Assembly: GCA_050261515.1 (NCBI GenBank)
Contig: JBLNDJ010000017.1
Coordinates: 62,001-126,000 of the forward strand
Reading direction: 5' to 3'
Length of the DNA stretch: 64,000 nt
Source: JBLNDJ01 sp050261515
GTDB lineage: Bacteria > Acidobacteriota > Terriglobia > Bryobacterales > Bryobacteraceae
The translations under genes were made by a program, and so were the position numbers. The notes under the pieces were generated by a model. The model was not told the origin of the DNA, did no database searches, and saw nothing but the letters and a program-made list of their open reading frames with translations. Positions 8,195-16,482 of this stretch are shown here, piece by piece (the stretch's first letter is position 1; each line of letters starts with the position of its first letter).

Positions 8195-9166
8195 CTAGGC
8201 GAGAAGCCCGCCGTGCCCGAGGCACGCGACTTCCCATCCGGAAACCCTGTATCGCGCCAGCATCGGCGGCAGAATCAGGTCAACCACATTCGCTTTGGCC
8301 GACCGGAAACATCCCGGCGCCGAAACGATCGGCACTTCATCCTTGTAGGCCAGCAGCAGCAGATTCCCCGGCTCCACAGGGGCCAGGAACCGCTCCAGGT
8401 GGCAGCCGATCTGCGCCAGCGACCGCCCGATCACGTCCTCGGGCCCGGCCGGCGCCGTCGTCGATGCCACCAGCACCACGGTCGGCTTCGTGCGGACCAG
8501 GTGCTGCAAGGCGCGCGACACCTGCGCCTCTTCTTCCACGCAGGCCAGAACGTAGTTCGCCGACACGCCGAACCGGTCCAGCCGCTGCCGCATCACGTTC
8601 TCGAAAAGCTGCCTGGCGCGCTCCCCGCTCAGCGGGTCCGAGTACAGCACCGCGACCGCCGGGGTACGCACCGGGCGCGACTGAAGAATCGGGCCGCGCT
8701 CGCGCAAAATCATGAGGACCGCCTCGAGCTGCGCCTGCGCCACCGCGAACGGCGCGCTTTTGACGGTCGCGATCCGCTGCCCGGCTTTGGCGAAGGCAAA
8801 ATTCGGCAGCGTGGCGATCACCACCGACGCGGTGCAGTTGATCTGCCGGAGCAGCTCGTCGTCGATCAGCACGCAGCAGTCTTCGGTCGCGAACAGGTTC
8901 GCCCTGCCGCCCGCTGCCAGCCGGATCTCGAGCGACCCGCACCCCATCTCGGTCGCTACCTGCATGACGGCGTCGTCTTCGGCAACCTCGCCGTCTTCGA
9001 GCTCCGTCACCCAGACCTGGTCCATACCCTCGGTCTCGAGCAACCGCACATCTTCTTCGCTGAGGACGTGGCCCTTGGCGAGCAGCTTCTTACCGCCCGG
9101 CCGGAATATCGTGCAGCAGAGGATTCTTCCCGTTGATTCTTTCAGGCCGACAGTCTGAGCTTTCAT
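8195..9166 (-). CDS. molybdopterin-binding-domain protein (MoeA/Mog-like fold), function unknown
   Basis: This is a 323-residue cytoplasmic protein. The start has a good ribosome site (GGAGAGG). The N-terminal half resembles the beta-rich linker of MoeA-type proteins (STGRILCCTIFRPGGKKLLAKGHVL). The C-terminal half has the MoCF-like alternation: AVLYSDPLSGER, then VLVASTTAPAGPEDV, then VSAPGCFRSAKANVVDLILP. The GTGG/GD motif of true MogA/MoeA is not evident, so activity in molybdenum cofactor synthesis is uncertain. It could be a repurposed binding protein. It is followed by a strong terminator, so it looks monocistronic. Confidence 0.65.
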   Translation of the reverse strand: MKAQTVGLKESTGRILCCTIFRPGGKKLLAKGHVLSEEDVRLLETEGMDQVWVTELEDGEVAEDDAVMQVATEMGCGSLEIRLAAGGRANLFATEDCCVLIDDELLRQINCTASVVIATLPNFAFAKAGQRIATVKSAPFAVAQAQLEAVLMILRERGPILQSRPVRTPAVAVLYSDPLSGERARQLFENVMRQRLDRFGVSANYVLACVEEEAQVSRALQHLVRTKPTVVLVASTTAPAGPEDVIGRSLAQIGCHLERFLAPVEPGNLLLLAYKDEVPIVSAPGCFRSAKANVVDLILPPMLARYRVSGWEVACLGHGGLLA

Positions 9167-9301
9167 CGCCTCTCCGAACCTGAATTATACAAACGGAATC
9201 CCTAAATTACGCCTATTATTGGCTGATTTTCACGCATGTCTTTTGCGGGCATCGGGGCCCGTCTGCGAGCTGGCCGGGGATGGGCCAAATCCTTAGGGAT
9301 T

Positions 9302-9919
9302 TCAGCGGTAGTTTCGGAGTACCGGTAAGGAAGCCGCTGGTTTCAGGGGTTCGGGGGCAAAATCTGGTACCCCTCGCGCGTGGGTATCACATACCCCCAC
9401 GTCGTCGCCGGACAAGTGCTTGATGACGGCTATTTCGTCGCAACACTGGAACTTGGGGCAGCGCAGGCAATCCTTCCACGCCTTTAGGGGGAGTTCGCCT
9501 CGATTTATCTCGATAAAACCCATCTTCCGGAAAAAATCCGGAATGTAGGTGAACGCGAAAACGTCCTGAACTCCAAAGGCTTGCGCTTCCGCTTCGAGCG
9601 CCTGCATCAAAAACTTTCCGCCGCCGCTCCCCTGGTACTGCGGGTCGAGAGCCAGCGACCGTATCTCAGCAGCCCTCGGCGTGTAGAAATGCACGGCGCC
9701 GCAGCCCGCAAGCTCGCCGCCGGTGTGGATCACGCTGAAATCACGGATGTTCTCCGCCATTTCAAACTCTGTCCGGGGCAGCATGATGCCGCGCTGCGCA
9801 TGCGAGTTGATCAACACGAGCATCGCAGCAATATCAGCCATTGAGGCCTTTCGGATCTCGAAAGAAACCGGGCCGGGTGAGGGTGACGAAACCGTAGTAC
9901 TCGTAAGACTCCTAGGCAT
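9302..9919 (-). CDS. GNAT acetyltransferase, likely short-form N-acetylglutamate synthase
   Basis: This has the GNAT core: IRKASMADIAAMLVLI, then EIRSLALDPQYQGSGGGKFL, the acetyl-CoA loop (QGSGGG). A C-terminal Cys cluster CLRCPKFQCCDE is typical of short ArgA-like synthases. It overlaps argB by 8 bp and follows argC-argB, which strongly suggests it makes N-acetylglutamate for arginine synthesis. The exact start is unsure. The first about 20 residues are Ser/Thr/Pro rich and may not be translated if an internal start is used. The C-terminal 30 residues look like a lineage-specific tail. Confidence 0.82.
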   Translation of the reverse strand: MPRSLTSTTVSSPSPGPVSFEIRKASMADIAAMLVLINSHAQRGIMLPRTEFEMAENIRDFSVIHTGGELAGCGAVHFYTPRAAEIRSLALDPQYQGSGGGKFLMQALEAEAQAFGVQDVFAFTYIPDFFRKMGFIEINRGELPLKAWKDCLRCPKFQCCDEIAVIKHLSGDDVGVCDTHARGVPDFAPEPLKPAASLPVLRNYR

Positions 9920-10700
9920 CGCTCAGTACCTCGTGTACCAGGCGCGTTCCCACGGCCTCGCCGGCGAGCGCGCGGCCCACGATACCGGGCTCCATGCCGG
10001 GCGCGATAATCACCTGTCCCACGCCTTTTTCTAATGCGTCGGTAGCGGCATTCAACTTCGCCTGCATGCCTCCGGTGGCAACGCCCCGGGCGATCAGGTC
10101 GCGGCACCCGGCCGGGGTGAGCTGCGGGCAAATGCGCTGGTCCGCGCCGCGCACGCCCGCGACGTCGGTCAGAAACAGCAGCAGGTCCGCCTTGAAGCCG
10201 GCGGCGCAGGCCACCGCCATCTGGTCGGCGTTGACGTTGTAGATGCGTCCGGCGCGGTCGCCCGCGACGCACGCGACCACTGGGACGTAGCCGTTCTTCG
10301 AGAGCAGCTCGAGCAGCTCCGGGTTCGAGCGCACGGGCTTGCCCACGGCTCCCAGTGCCGGGTCGAGCGGCTCGGCCTCGGTGAGACAGGCGTCGATGCC
10401 CGTGAGCCCTACGGCGCGCGCGCCCGCGGCGATCAGCGACGCCACCAGTTGGTGGTTCACACTCCCGGCGAAGACCTTCAGGACCGCGTCGATCGTTTCG
10501 GGCGTGGTCACGCGCAAGCCGTTGACAAAGCGGCTCTCCACGCCCCGCTCGGCGAGAAAGCGCGTCATCTGCTTGCCGCCGCCGTGCACCACAACGAGGT
10601 TGGCGCCGCCGCGCACCGCCCCGGCCAGCTCCGCCGCCAGCCGCGCGCGCGATTCGGGCGCGTCGAGCAGCGTTCCGCCGAGCTTTACCAGGACCTTCAC
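9912..10700 (-). CDS. argB: acetylglutamate kinase
   Basis: ArgB phosphorylates N-acetylglutamate with ATP, the second step of arginine synthesis, in the cytoplasm. The family motifs VKLGGTLL, VVHGGGKQ and NVNADQMAVACA are present, and the 262-residue length is usual. The residues GGMQAKLNAATDAL near the C-terminus match the kinase. It overlaps argC by 4 bp (ATGA) and the GNAT gene by 8 bp, giving a tightly coupled argC-argB-argA-like operon. Confidence 0.97.
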   Translation of the reverse strand: MKVLVKLGGTLLDAPESRARLAAELAGAVRGGANLVVVHGGGKQMTRFLAERGVESRFVNGLRVTTPETIDAVLKVFAGSVNHQLVASLIAAGARAVGLTGIDACLTEAEPLDPALGAVGKPVRSNPELLELLSKNGYVPVVACVAGDRAGRIYNVNADQMAVACAAGFKADLLLFLTDVAGVRGADQRICPQLTPAGCRDLIARGVATGGMQAKLNAATDALEKGVGQVIIAPGMEPGIVGRALAGEAVGTRLVHEVLSDA

Positions 10701-11698
10701 AGCAGCGCCTCCGTCTCCGTGTAGCCGAGCACGAGATTCATGTTCTGCACGGCCTGTCCCGCCGCGCCTTTGACCAGGTTGTCGATCGCGCTGACGACCA
10801 CCGCGCGGCCCGTGCCCGGATCGAGCTTCACGCCGATGTCGCAGTAATTCGTATGCCGGACGGCGTGCAGATCCGGCACGTGCCCGGCCGGGTAGACGCG
10901 CACAAACGGCTCACCGGCGTATCGCCGCTGGTAGCGTTCCACGATGTCGCCGGCATCGCGGGCGGACGTGCGGAAGTAGATTGTCTCGAGGATCCCGCGG
11001 TCGAGCGGCAGCAGGTGGGCGGTAAACGACAATTCATATTCCTCGAGATCCGAATTCTGCAAAATTTCGGGCACGTGACGGTGGTTCAAAATCGAATAAG
11101 CCGAGAAATTTCCGTCGACCTCGCAGAAGCTCGTCTTGAGGCTGGGCTTGCGCCCGGCGCCGCTCACGCCGCTCTTGGCGTCGCAGATGATTCCGGCCGC
11201 CCGGTCCACCAGGCCCGCCTCGATCAGCGGCCGGATCGCCAGGTTTGCCGCCGTGGGGTAACATCCAGGATTTGCAATGAGTTGCGCGTTTGCGATCCGC
11301 GCCCGGCAGAACTCCGGCAGCCCATAGGCGGCCTCGGCAAGCAGAGCCGGCGCGCTATGGGGTTCTTTATACCACCGCGTGTGGTTCTCCACTGTGCGCA
11401 GCCGGAACGCTCCGCTCAGATCGATGACCTTTGCCCCGCTTTCCAGGAAACCGGGCGCCAATTCCATGGAAACGGTGGACGGCGTAGCCAGAAAAACCGC
11501 GGCGAGCTTTTCAGCCGCAACCGCCTCGGGCGTGCACGGAACGAGCGGATGCCTGTGCCCGAGCGGCGTCGTCGCCTGAGCATCGGCGCGGTGCTCCATC
11601 AGCACCGGCGTCACGTGCGCATGCCGCTCCAGAATCCGAACCAGTTCCGCGCCGCTATAGCCGCGAAAGCCGACAATCCCCACCTTACGTTTCGTCAT
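10697..11698 (-). CDS. argC: N-acetyl-gamma-glutamyl-phosphate reductase
   Basis: This is the NADPH-dependent third step of arginine synthesis. The Rossmann start VGIVGFRGYSGAELVRIL is clear, and the catalytic Cys is C146 in IANPGCYPTAA. At 333 residues it has the normal length. It is the first gene of the operon, directly preceded by the two ARG-box-like sequences at 11698-11731, so repression by an ArgR-type regulator is plausible. There is only a weak ribosome site because the upstream bases are AT-rich operator-like sequence. Confidence 0.97.
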   Translation of the reverse strand: MTKRKVGIVGFRGYSGAELVRILERHAHVTPVLMEHRADAQATTPLGHRHPLVPCTPEAVAAEKLAAVFLATPSTVSMELAPGFLESGAKVIDLSGAFRLRTVENHTRWYKEPHSAPALLAEAAYGLPEFCRARIANAQLIANPGCYPTAANLAIRPLIEAGLVDRAAGIICDAKSGVSGAGRKPSLKTSFCEVDGNFSAYSILNHRHVPEILQNSDLEEYELSFTAHLLPLDRGILETIYFRTSARDAGDIVERYQRRYAGEPFVRVYPAGHVPDLHAVRHTNYCDIGVKLDPGTGRAVVVSAIDNLVKGAAGQAVQNMNLVLGYTETEALL

Positions 11699-11731
11699 GA
11701 GTAAATATGCAGCCTAGTGAATAAATATACC
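11698..11731. promoter_or_regulatory. two tandem ARG-box-like sites at the argC start
   Basis: TGAGTAAATATGCA (11698-11711) and TGAATAAATATACC (11718-11731) each match 12 of 14 positions of the enterobacterial ARG box core TGAATWWWWATTCA. They are 20 bp apart start to start, two helical turns, the arrangement used by ArgR hexamers. They sit directly upstream of argC in otherwise GC-rich DNA. The presence of ArgR in this organism is not shown by the window. Confidence 0.55.
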
Positions 11732-11763
11732 ACGCTCAACCCTGTAAACTGGAATCATCTCAG

Positions 11764-12387
11764 ATGCCGACCCGCCGCAGTTTTCTCGGAGGGATCGCAG
11801 GGCTGGCCGCGCAGGCGCCGGAAGAGGTTTCACCCAACGAAGACCTCATGCGCGAGCACGGCGTGCTGGTGCGCTGCCTGGTGATCTACCGCGAAGTCAT
11901 GCGCCGCATCGACGCCAACCAGGACTTCCCGCCCGACGCCGTCTCCGGCACCGCGAAGCTGATCCGGACCTTCGTCGAGGACTACCACGAGAAACTCGAG
12001 GAAGACGAACTCTTCCCGCGCTTCCGGAAAGCCGGCCGCCTGGTGCCCCTGGTGGACGTACTTTACACCCAGCACCAGAAAGGCCGCGCGGTCACCGACC
12101 GCGTCCTCCAGCTTGCCGGCGCGCGCGACCGCCGCGACCTGCGCCGCTACCTCGACATGTTCGTTACCATGTACGAGCCGCACGAGGCGCGCGAGGACAC
12201 CGTACTCTTTCCCGAATTCCGCAAAATCGTCTCACCGCACGAGTACGACGCCCTGGGCGAGGCCTTCGAGAAAAAAGAGAACCAGCTATTCGGCGGCGAC
12301 GGTTTCGAAAAGAACGTCCACCGCGTGGCGGAACTGGAAGACCGGCTCGGAATTGGCGACCTGGCGCATTTCACGCCGAAAATATGA
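11764..12387 (+). CDS. hemerythrin-like protein with a Tat-type leader
   Basis: This is an all-alpha hemerythrin-like domain that may bind a di-iron centre or oxygen. Candidate ligands are H32 (REHGVL), H75 with E79/E82 (DYHEKLEEDELFP), H104 (TQHQKG) and H140 with E141/E144 (EPHEAREDTVLFP). The N-terminus MPTRRSFLGGIAGLAA contains the twin-arginine motif RRSFLGG, suggesting folded export to the periplasm. The hydrophobic stretch is short, so retention is possible. Its last 4 bp overlap the next gene (ATGA), so it is coupled to the DoxX-like protein. Confidence 0.85.
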   Translation: MPTRRSFLGGIAGLAAQAPEEVSPNEDLMREHGVLVRCLVIYREVMRRIDANQDFPPDAVSGTAKLIRTFVEDYHEKLEEDELFPRFRKAGRLVPLVDVLYTQHQKGRAVTDRVLQLAGARDRRDLRRYLDMFVTMYEPHEAREDTVLFPEFRKIVSPHEYDALGEAFEKKENQLFGGDGFEKNVHRVAELEDRLGIGDLAHFTPKI

Positions 12388-12827
12388 GACTCGCGACGCC
12401 GCGGTCAACCATCCTGATCCGTCTGGTCGTCGGCGGCGTGTTCCTGGCCGAAGGCATCCAGAAATTCCTGTTCCCGGACGCGCTGGGAGCGGGCCGCTTC
12501 GAGAAGATCGGTATTCCGGCGCCGGGCATCACCGCGCCGTTCGTAGGGGTGGTCGAGATCGTTTGCGGTGCGCTGCTGATCGCCGGCTTCCTGACGCGGC
12601 TGGCGGCGATCCCTCTCATCATCGACATGCTCGTGGCCATCGCCACCACGAAAGTCCCCATAGCCATCCACAAAGGGTTCTGGGCCGCGATTCACGAGGC
12701 GCGAACGGATTTCGCGATGCTGTTCGGCTCGCTGTTCCTTCTGCTTGCGGGGGCCGGACCGTGGGCGATCGACTACTTCTCCGCCAGAGACCGGTCGGCG
12801 AGCTCGCCCAAAACGGGCAGCGAGTAG
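12384..12827 (+). CDS. DoxX family membrane protein
   Basis: This is a 147-residue four-helix membrane protein. The motif LVVGGVFLAEGIQKFLFPD near residues 14-32 is typical of DoxX, as is FVGVVEIVCGALLIAGFLTRLAA. The family is linked to redox and thiol stress functions, but the substrate is unknown. It overlaps the hemerythrin gene by 4 bp, so the two may act together on oxygen or redox balance. Its 3' end overlaps the convergent zinc-ribbon gene by 55 bp. Confidence 0.85.
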   Translation: MRLATPRSTILIRLVVGGVFLAEGIQKFLFPDALGAGRFEKIGIPAPGITAPFVGVVEIVCGALLIAGFLTRLAAIPLIIDMLVAIATTKVPIAIHKGFWAAIHEARTDFAMLFGSLFLLLAGAGPWAIDYFSARDRSASSPKTGSE

Positions 12828-13219
12828 AGTTCGCCCTGGCTCGCCTTGATCATCATGAAAACCGAGAGCACGAGCAAGGCCATCTGAAGAATTCCCGCGA
12901 TGGGGAAGTGCGGCCCCGGCATGACGAACGAGAAGGGTTTGAACACCCACTGGACGATGAGCCAGGCCACGAAAAGGTATAGGCCCTGGAATGCGTGGAA
13001 GCGCACGGCGCGGTTGTTCCGGAAGCTGCTCGAGGCGAGCACCACGATGGCGACGAGCCACCCGATCCACGGAACATAGCAGAGGATCGATGCTGTCCGC
13101 GGGCTGACGCCGGAGGCGAAATCGCGCGCGGGGGCTGCGGCGGGCTGGCGCGATCCGCAGCGCGCGCAGTAGGCGTCCGTCGTCTGCACCTGGTTGCCGC
13201 ACTGTGAGCAGTAAGGCAT
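12773..13219 (-). CDS. zinc-ribbon membrane protein (DUF4870-like)
   Basis: The N-terminus is a zinc ribbon, CSQCGN and CARCGS separated by 12 residues. It is followed by a membrane domain of about three helices (ILCYVPWIGWLVAIVVLAS, GLYLFVAWLIVQWVF, AGILQMALLVLSVFMMI) with the conserved segment RFHAFQGLYLF typical of DUF4870-like proteins. Function is unknown. It is convergent with and overlaps the DoxX gene by 55 bp, so both C-terminal tails are encoded on opposite strands of the same DNA. Confidence 0.8.
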   Translation of the reverse strand: MPYCSQCGNQVQTTDAYCARCGSRQPAAAPARDFASGVSPRTASILCYVPWIGWLVAIVVLASSSFRNNRAVRFHAFQGLYLFVAWLIVQWVFKPFSFVMPGPHFPIAGILQMALLVLSVFMMIKASQGELYSLPVLGELADRSLAEK

Positions 13220-13303
13220 CTCAATATGAGTTACGCCCGTTGCGGCCGGTTAGTTCCCCGGCCCCGGAGGGCGCGCACATTCCAATATGCTACGATTTCG
13301 AGC

Positions 13304-14308
13304 ATGCGGAAAGCGATTTTCCTGCTCGCGTGCCTGCTGGCAACGGTTTGGGCAGCACCGGCCGCCCCGGCCCCGGGCCTCCGAATCTACTTCATCGACG
13401 TCGAAGGCGGGCAGGCGACGCTGATTGCCACACCCTCGGGCGAGTCCATGCTGGTCGATGCCGGCTGGCCCGGCGCGCGCGACGCGGACCGCATCGCGGC
13501 CGCCGCTAAATCGGCCGGCGTGAAGCGGATCGATTACCTGCTGGTCACGCACCACCACCTCGATCACGTCGGCGGCGTCCCGGATGTGGCCGCAAAAATC
13601 CCGGTGGTCACCTTCGTCGATCACGGCCCCAGCGTTGAGACCGACGCCCTGGCCCGGAAACTCCAGGCCGCCTACGATGCGGTGCTCCCCAAAGGCAAGC
13701 ACCTGGTGGTGAAGCCGGGCGACCGCATCCCGCTTGCAGGAGTCGAGGTCCAGGTTGTCGCCGCCCGCGGCGAGGCGATCGCGAAACCGCTCGCCGGCGC
13801 GGGCGCGCCCAACGGAGCATGCGCAGGCGTGAAGCCGCAAGAAGCCGACCCGAGCGAGAACGCGCGCTCGGCCGGTTTCCTGCTCAGCTATGGCAAATTC
13901 CGCTTCGCCGATTTCGGCGACCTGACCTGGAACAAAGAACTCGCACTCGTCTGCCCGAACAACCTGATCGGCACAACGGACGTCTACCTCGTATCGCATC
14001 ATGGCGTGGACATCTCGAACTCGCCCGCCTTCGTCCACGCGCTGCACCCCAAAGTCGCGATCATGAACAACGGCGCAAAGAAAGGCGGATCGCCCAAGGC
14101 CTGGACGGTGATCCGCGAATCTCCGGGCCTCGAAGATTTATGGCAGCTCCATACCGCTGTCGAGGGACGCAACTCGCCCGAGCAGTTCATCGCGAACCCC
14201 GAAGGCGCGGCCGATCAGGGAAACTGGCTCGCACTCACCGCGCGCGCAGACGGCTCGTTCACTGTGAAGAACAGCCGGAACGGGTTCGAGAAGGCGTACA
14301 AGAAGTAG
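13304..14308 (+). CDS. exported metallo-beta-lactamase-fold protein (ComEC C-domain-like)
   Basis: The start ATG 13304 gives a signal peptide (RKAIFLLACLLATVWAAPA). The fold begins RIYFIDVEGGQATLIATP, and the metal site is THHHLDHVGG. Later elements are FADFGDLTWNKE and VSHHGVDISN. The architecture resembles the hydrolase domain of ComEC/Rec2 proteins, but without membrane helices, so it is a periplasmic stand-alone version. The substrate is unknown. The frame is open back to 13226, but the leader fits only the internal start. Confidence 0.85.
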   Translation: MRKAIFLLACLLATVWAAPAAPAPGLRIYFIDVEGGQATLIATPSGESMLVDAGWPGARDADRIAAAAKSAGVKRIDYLLVTHHHLDHVGGVPDVAAKIPVVTFVDHGPSVETDALARKLQAAYDAVLPKGKHLVVKPGDRIPLAGVEVQVVAARGEAIAKPLAGAGAPNGACAGVKPQEADPSENARSAGFLLSYGKFRFADFGDLTWNKELALVCPNNLIGTTDVYLVSHHGVDISNSPAFVHALHPKVAIMNNGAKKGGSPKAWTVIRESPGLEDLWQLHTAVEGRNSPEQFIANPEGAADQGNWLALTARADGSFTVKNSRNGFEKAYKK

Positions 14309-14357
14309 GGCGGCCAGGCCGGCCCGGGGGCCGGCTGCGGACCAGGGGGTCCGCCCC
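14309..14357. repeat. dispersed double-hairpin intergenic repeat, copy A
   Basis: It fills most of the gap before ntrY. It holds two adjacent hairpins: GCCGGCC-cggg-GGCCGGC (14318-14335) and GCGGACC-aggg-GGTCCGC (14337-14354). It shares a run of about 18 identical bases with copy B at 16441 and is related to copy C at 27611. Confidence 0.65.
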
Positions 14358-14363
14358 ACTACA

Positions 14364-16406
14364 ATGTTTGTAATGCGCCGGCGGTTTCTCTACACATTGG
14401 GCGTCGTCCTGCTGGTCCTGTCGGCGACGCTCGTGTTGTGGCAGGGATCGTTCTCTTTTGGCGAATACGCGCCGTCGAGTCCCGGCCAGACCTTCCTCTA
14501 TTGGGCCGTCTCCACGCTGGTTTTCCTGCTCACCGTCACGCTCGGGTTCATCCTGTTCCGCACGGCGGTGCGGCTCTACATCGAGCGGCGGAGCAACCGG
14601 GAGGGGTCGCGCATCAAAACCAAGCTCGTGGCCGGCGCGCTGGCGTTGAGCTGCATGCCGGTCGTGTTCCTGGTGCTGTTCAGCATCTCGGTGCTAAACC
14701 GCAACCTCGACAAATGGTTCAGCGGGCCGGCGGAGGGAATTCGCCGCAGCCTTACGCAGGTGATCGCCGGCGAGATGGAGCAGGCGCGGCAGCGCGCCGT
14801 CAAGCAAACAGAGGAACTGGCCGGATCGCCCGCGGCCCGGGCCGCTCTTTCTGGCCGTGCGCACGCGATCGAAGCCTTCTGCAAGGAAAACGACGGCTCG
14901 GCGGCCGAACTCCTGGACGCCCGGCACGCGCTCGTGGCGCACTGCGGAACCGGCGAGAACGTCATCTACGCCGGCGAGCCCGTGCCGGTCTCATCGGGCG
15001 GCCGCGTCATCGGCTACGCACGCGCGGGCGCGGCCGCGGCCGACCTCACGGCCCTCACGCGATACATCGGAGACTACGAGCGGCTCGCCCAGGAGCGGAA
15101 GCGCATACGCAACTTCTACCTCCTGATGCTGGTGCTCATCACGCTATTCGTCCTGTTCTTCGCCACGTGGCTCGCCCTGTTTCTGGCCAAGCAGATCTCG
15201 AATCCGATCTCGGCGCTGCTCGACGCCGCAAGCCAGGTGCGGCTGGGCAATCTCGGCTATCGCATCGAGGCGCGCGCGGCCGACGAGCTCGGCACGCTCG
15301 TGCGCGCGTTCAACGCCATGACGTTCGAACTCGAAGCCAACAGCCGCGAGCTCGACTTCCGGAGGCGCTTCACCGAAGCGATCCTCGAAAGCATCCCTAC
15401 CGGCGTGATGTCGGTAGGCTCGGACGGCCGCATCCTGCGGGTCAACCGCGCGTTCCGGGAAATGTTCGAGGAGGACCGCGTCGCCTCCGCCTCGCGCCTG
15501 GAAGACCTGTTCACGCGCGACGACACCGCCGAGTTCAAGTACATGATGAAACGCGCGCGGCGCACGGGCGCGACCCAGCGGCAGTTCGAATGGAAGACCG
15601 CGCGGGGCGCGCGGCAGCTTTCGGTCACCGTGGCGGCGCTCGAGGAGAAACTCACCAGCGGCTTCGTCATCGTCCTCGAGGACACCAGCGACCTGCTGCG
15701 CATGCAGAAGCTCGCCGCGTGGCACGAAGTGGCGCGCCGCATCGCGCATGAGATCAAGAACCCGCTCACGCCGATCGCGCTGTGCAGCGACCGCATCGCG
15801 CGGCAGCTCGACAAGCTCACTCTGCCGCCGGATGGCGAGCGGATTCTGCGCGAGTGCGCCTCCACGATCGGCGCCGAGGTCGAGTCGGTCAAGACGCTGG
15901 TGAACGAGTTTTCGCAGTTTGCACGCTTCCCGGCGGCCCGGCCCGCGCCGTGCGACCTGAACGAGGTCGTCGAGACGGCGCTGGCGGTTTTCGCCGGCCG
16001 GCTCGACGGGATCGAGATCAGCAAAGACCTCGCGGAGGGCCTGCCGCAGGTGAACGTGGACCGCGAGCTGTTCAAGAGCGTCGTGGTCAACCTGGTGGAC
16101 AACGCGGCCGAGTCCATGCAGGATTCCCCGCTGAAGCGTCTATACATTGGGACGCAGGCGATCGCGGCCGATACGCTCGAGCTGATTGTCGCCGATACCG
16201 GCCGCGGCATCTCGCCCGAGGATAAGGACCGGCTGTTCCTGCCGTATTTTTCGACGAAGGGACGCGGGACGGGCTTGGGGCTCGCGATCGTGAGCCATAC
16301 TCTGGCCGAGCACCAGGCGACGATTCGTGTGGAGGACAACACACCGCAAGGCGCGCGGTTCATCATTGAGATTCCGGCGATCGTGGCGGCGGAGGTTCAG
16401 GCGTGA
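14364..16406 (+). CDS. ntrY: sensor histidine kinase, NtrY type
   Basis: This is a membrane sensor of 680 residues. There are three hydrophobic segments in the first 112 residues, an extracytoplasmic stretch, a fourth segment near 249-275, then HAMP, PAS (FTEAILESIPTGVMSVGSDG), HisKA with phospho-His near 463 (RRIAHEIKNPLTPIA) and HATPase (NLVDNAAESM, DTGRGISPEDKDR, GTGLGLAIV). This order matches NtrY. It lies 76 bp before its partner regulator NtrX. The pair usually governs nitrogen, redox or envelope responses through sigma-54 promoters. The signal is not deducible. Confidence 0.9.
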   Translation: MFVMRRRFLYTLGVVLLVLSATLVLWQGSFSFGEYAPSSPGQTFLYWAVSTLVFLLTVTLGFILFRTAVRLYIERRSNREGSRIKTKLVAGALALSCMPVVFLVLFSISVLNRNLDKWFSGPAEGIRRSLTQVIAGEMEQARQRAVKQTEELAGSPAARAALSGRAHAIEAFCKENDGSAAELLDARHALVAHCGTGENVIYAGEPVPVSSGGRVIGYARAGAAAADLTALTRYIGDYERLAQERKRIRNFYLLMLVLITLFVLFFATWLALFLAKQISNPISALLDAASQVRLGNLGYRIEARAADELGTLVRAFNAMTFELEANSRELDFRRRFTEAILESIPTGVMSVGSDGRILRVNRAFREMFEEDRVASASRLEDLFTRDDTAEFKYMMKRARRTGATQRQFEWKTARGARQLSVTVAALEEKLTSGFVIVLEDTSDLLRMQKLAAWHEVARRIAHEIKNPLTPIALCSDRIARQLDKLTLPPDGERILRECASTIGAEVESVKTLVNEFSQFARFPAARPAPCDLNEVVETALAVFAGRLDGIEISKDLAEGLPQVNVDRELFKSVVVNLVDNAAESMQDSPLKRLYIGTQAIAADTLELIVADTGRGISPEDKDRLFLPYFSTKGRGTGLGLAIVSHTLAEHQATIRVEDNTPQGARFIIEIPAIVAAEVQA

Positions 16407-16440
16407 ACGCCCGGCCCCGCTTGCCCAAGCTTGCGCCACA

Positions 16441-16478
16441 CCGGCCGGGGGGCCGGCTGCGGACCGGGGGATCCGCCG
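16441..16478. repeat. dispersed double-hairpin intergenic repeat, copy B
   Basis: It lies between ntrY and ntrX, ending 4 bp before the ntrX ATG. Hairpin one is CCGGCC-gggg-GGCCGG. Hairpin two is GCGGA...TCCGC with an imperfect inner stem. The shared core GGGGGCCGGCTGCGGACC is identical to copy A. Its position could affect ntrX translation. Confidence 0.65.
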
Positions 16479-16482
16479 TACA

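Noticed and set aside
9287..9302. AAATCC-TTAG-GGATTT hairpin at the end of the arg operon
   Set aside because: A short 6-pair AT-rich stem overlapping the stop and with no T-run; too weak to call a terminator.
14438..15751. 437-codon plus-strand frame inside ntrY
   Set aside because: It is an Arg/Gly-rich shifted frame of a well-supported histidine kinase gene.
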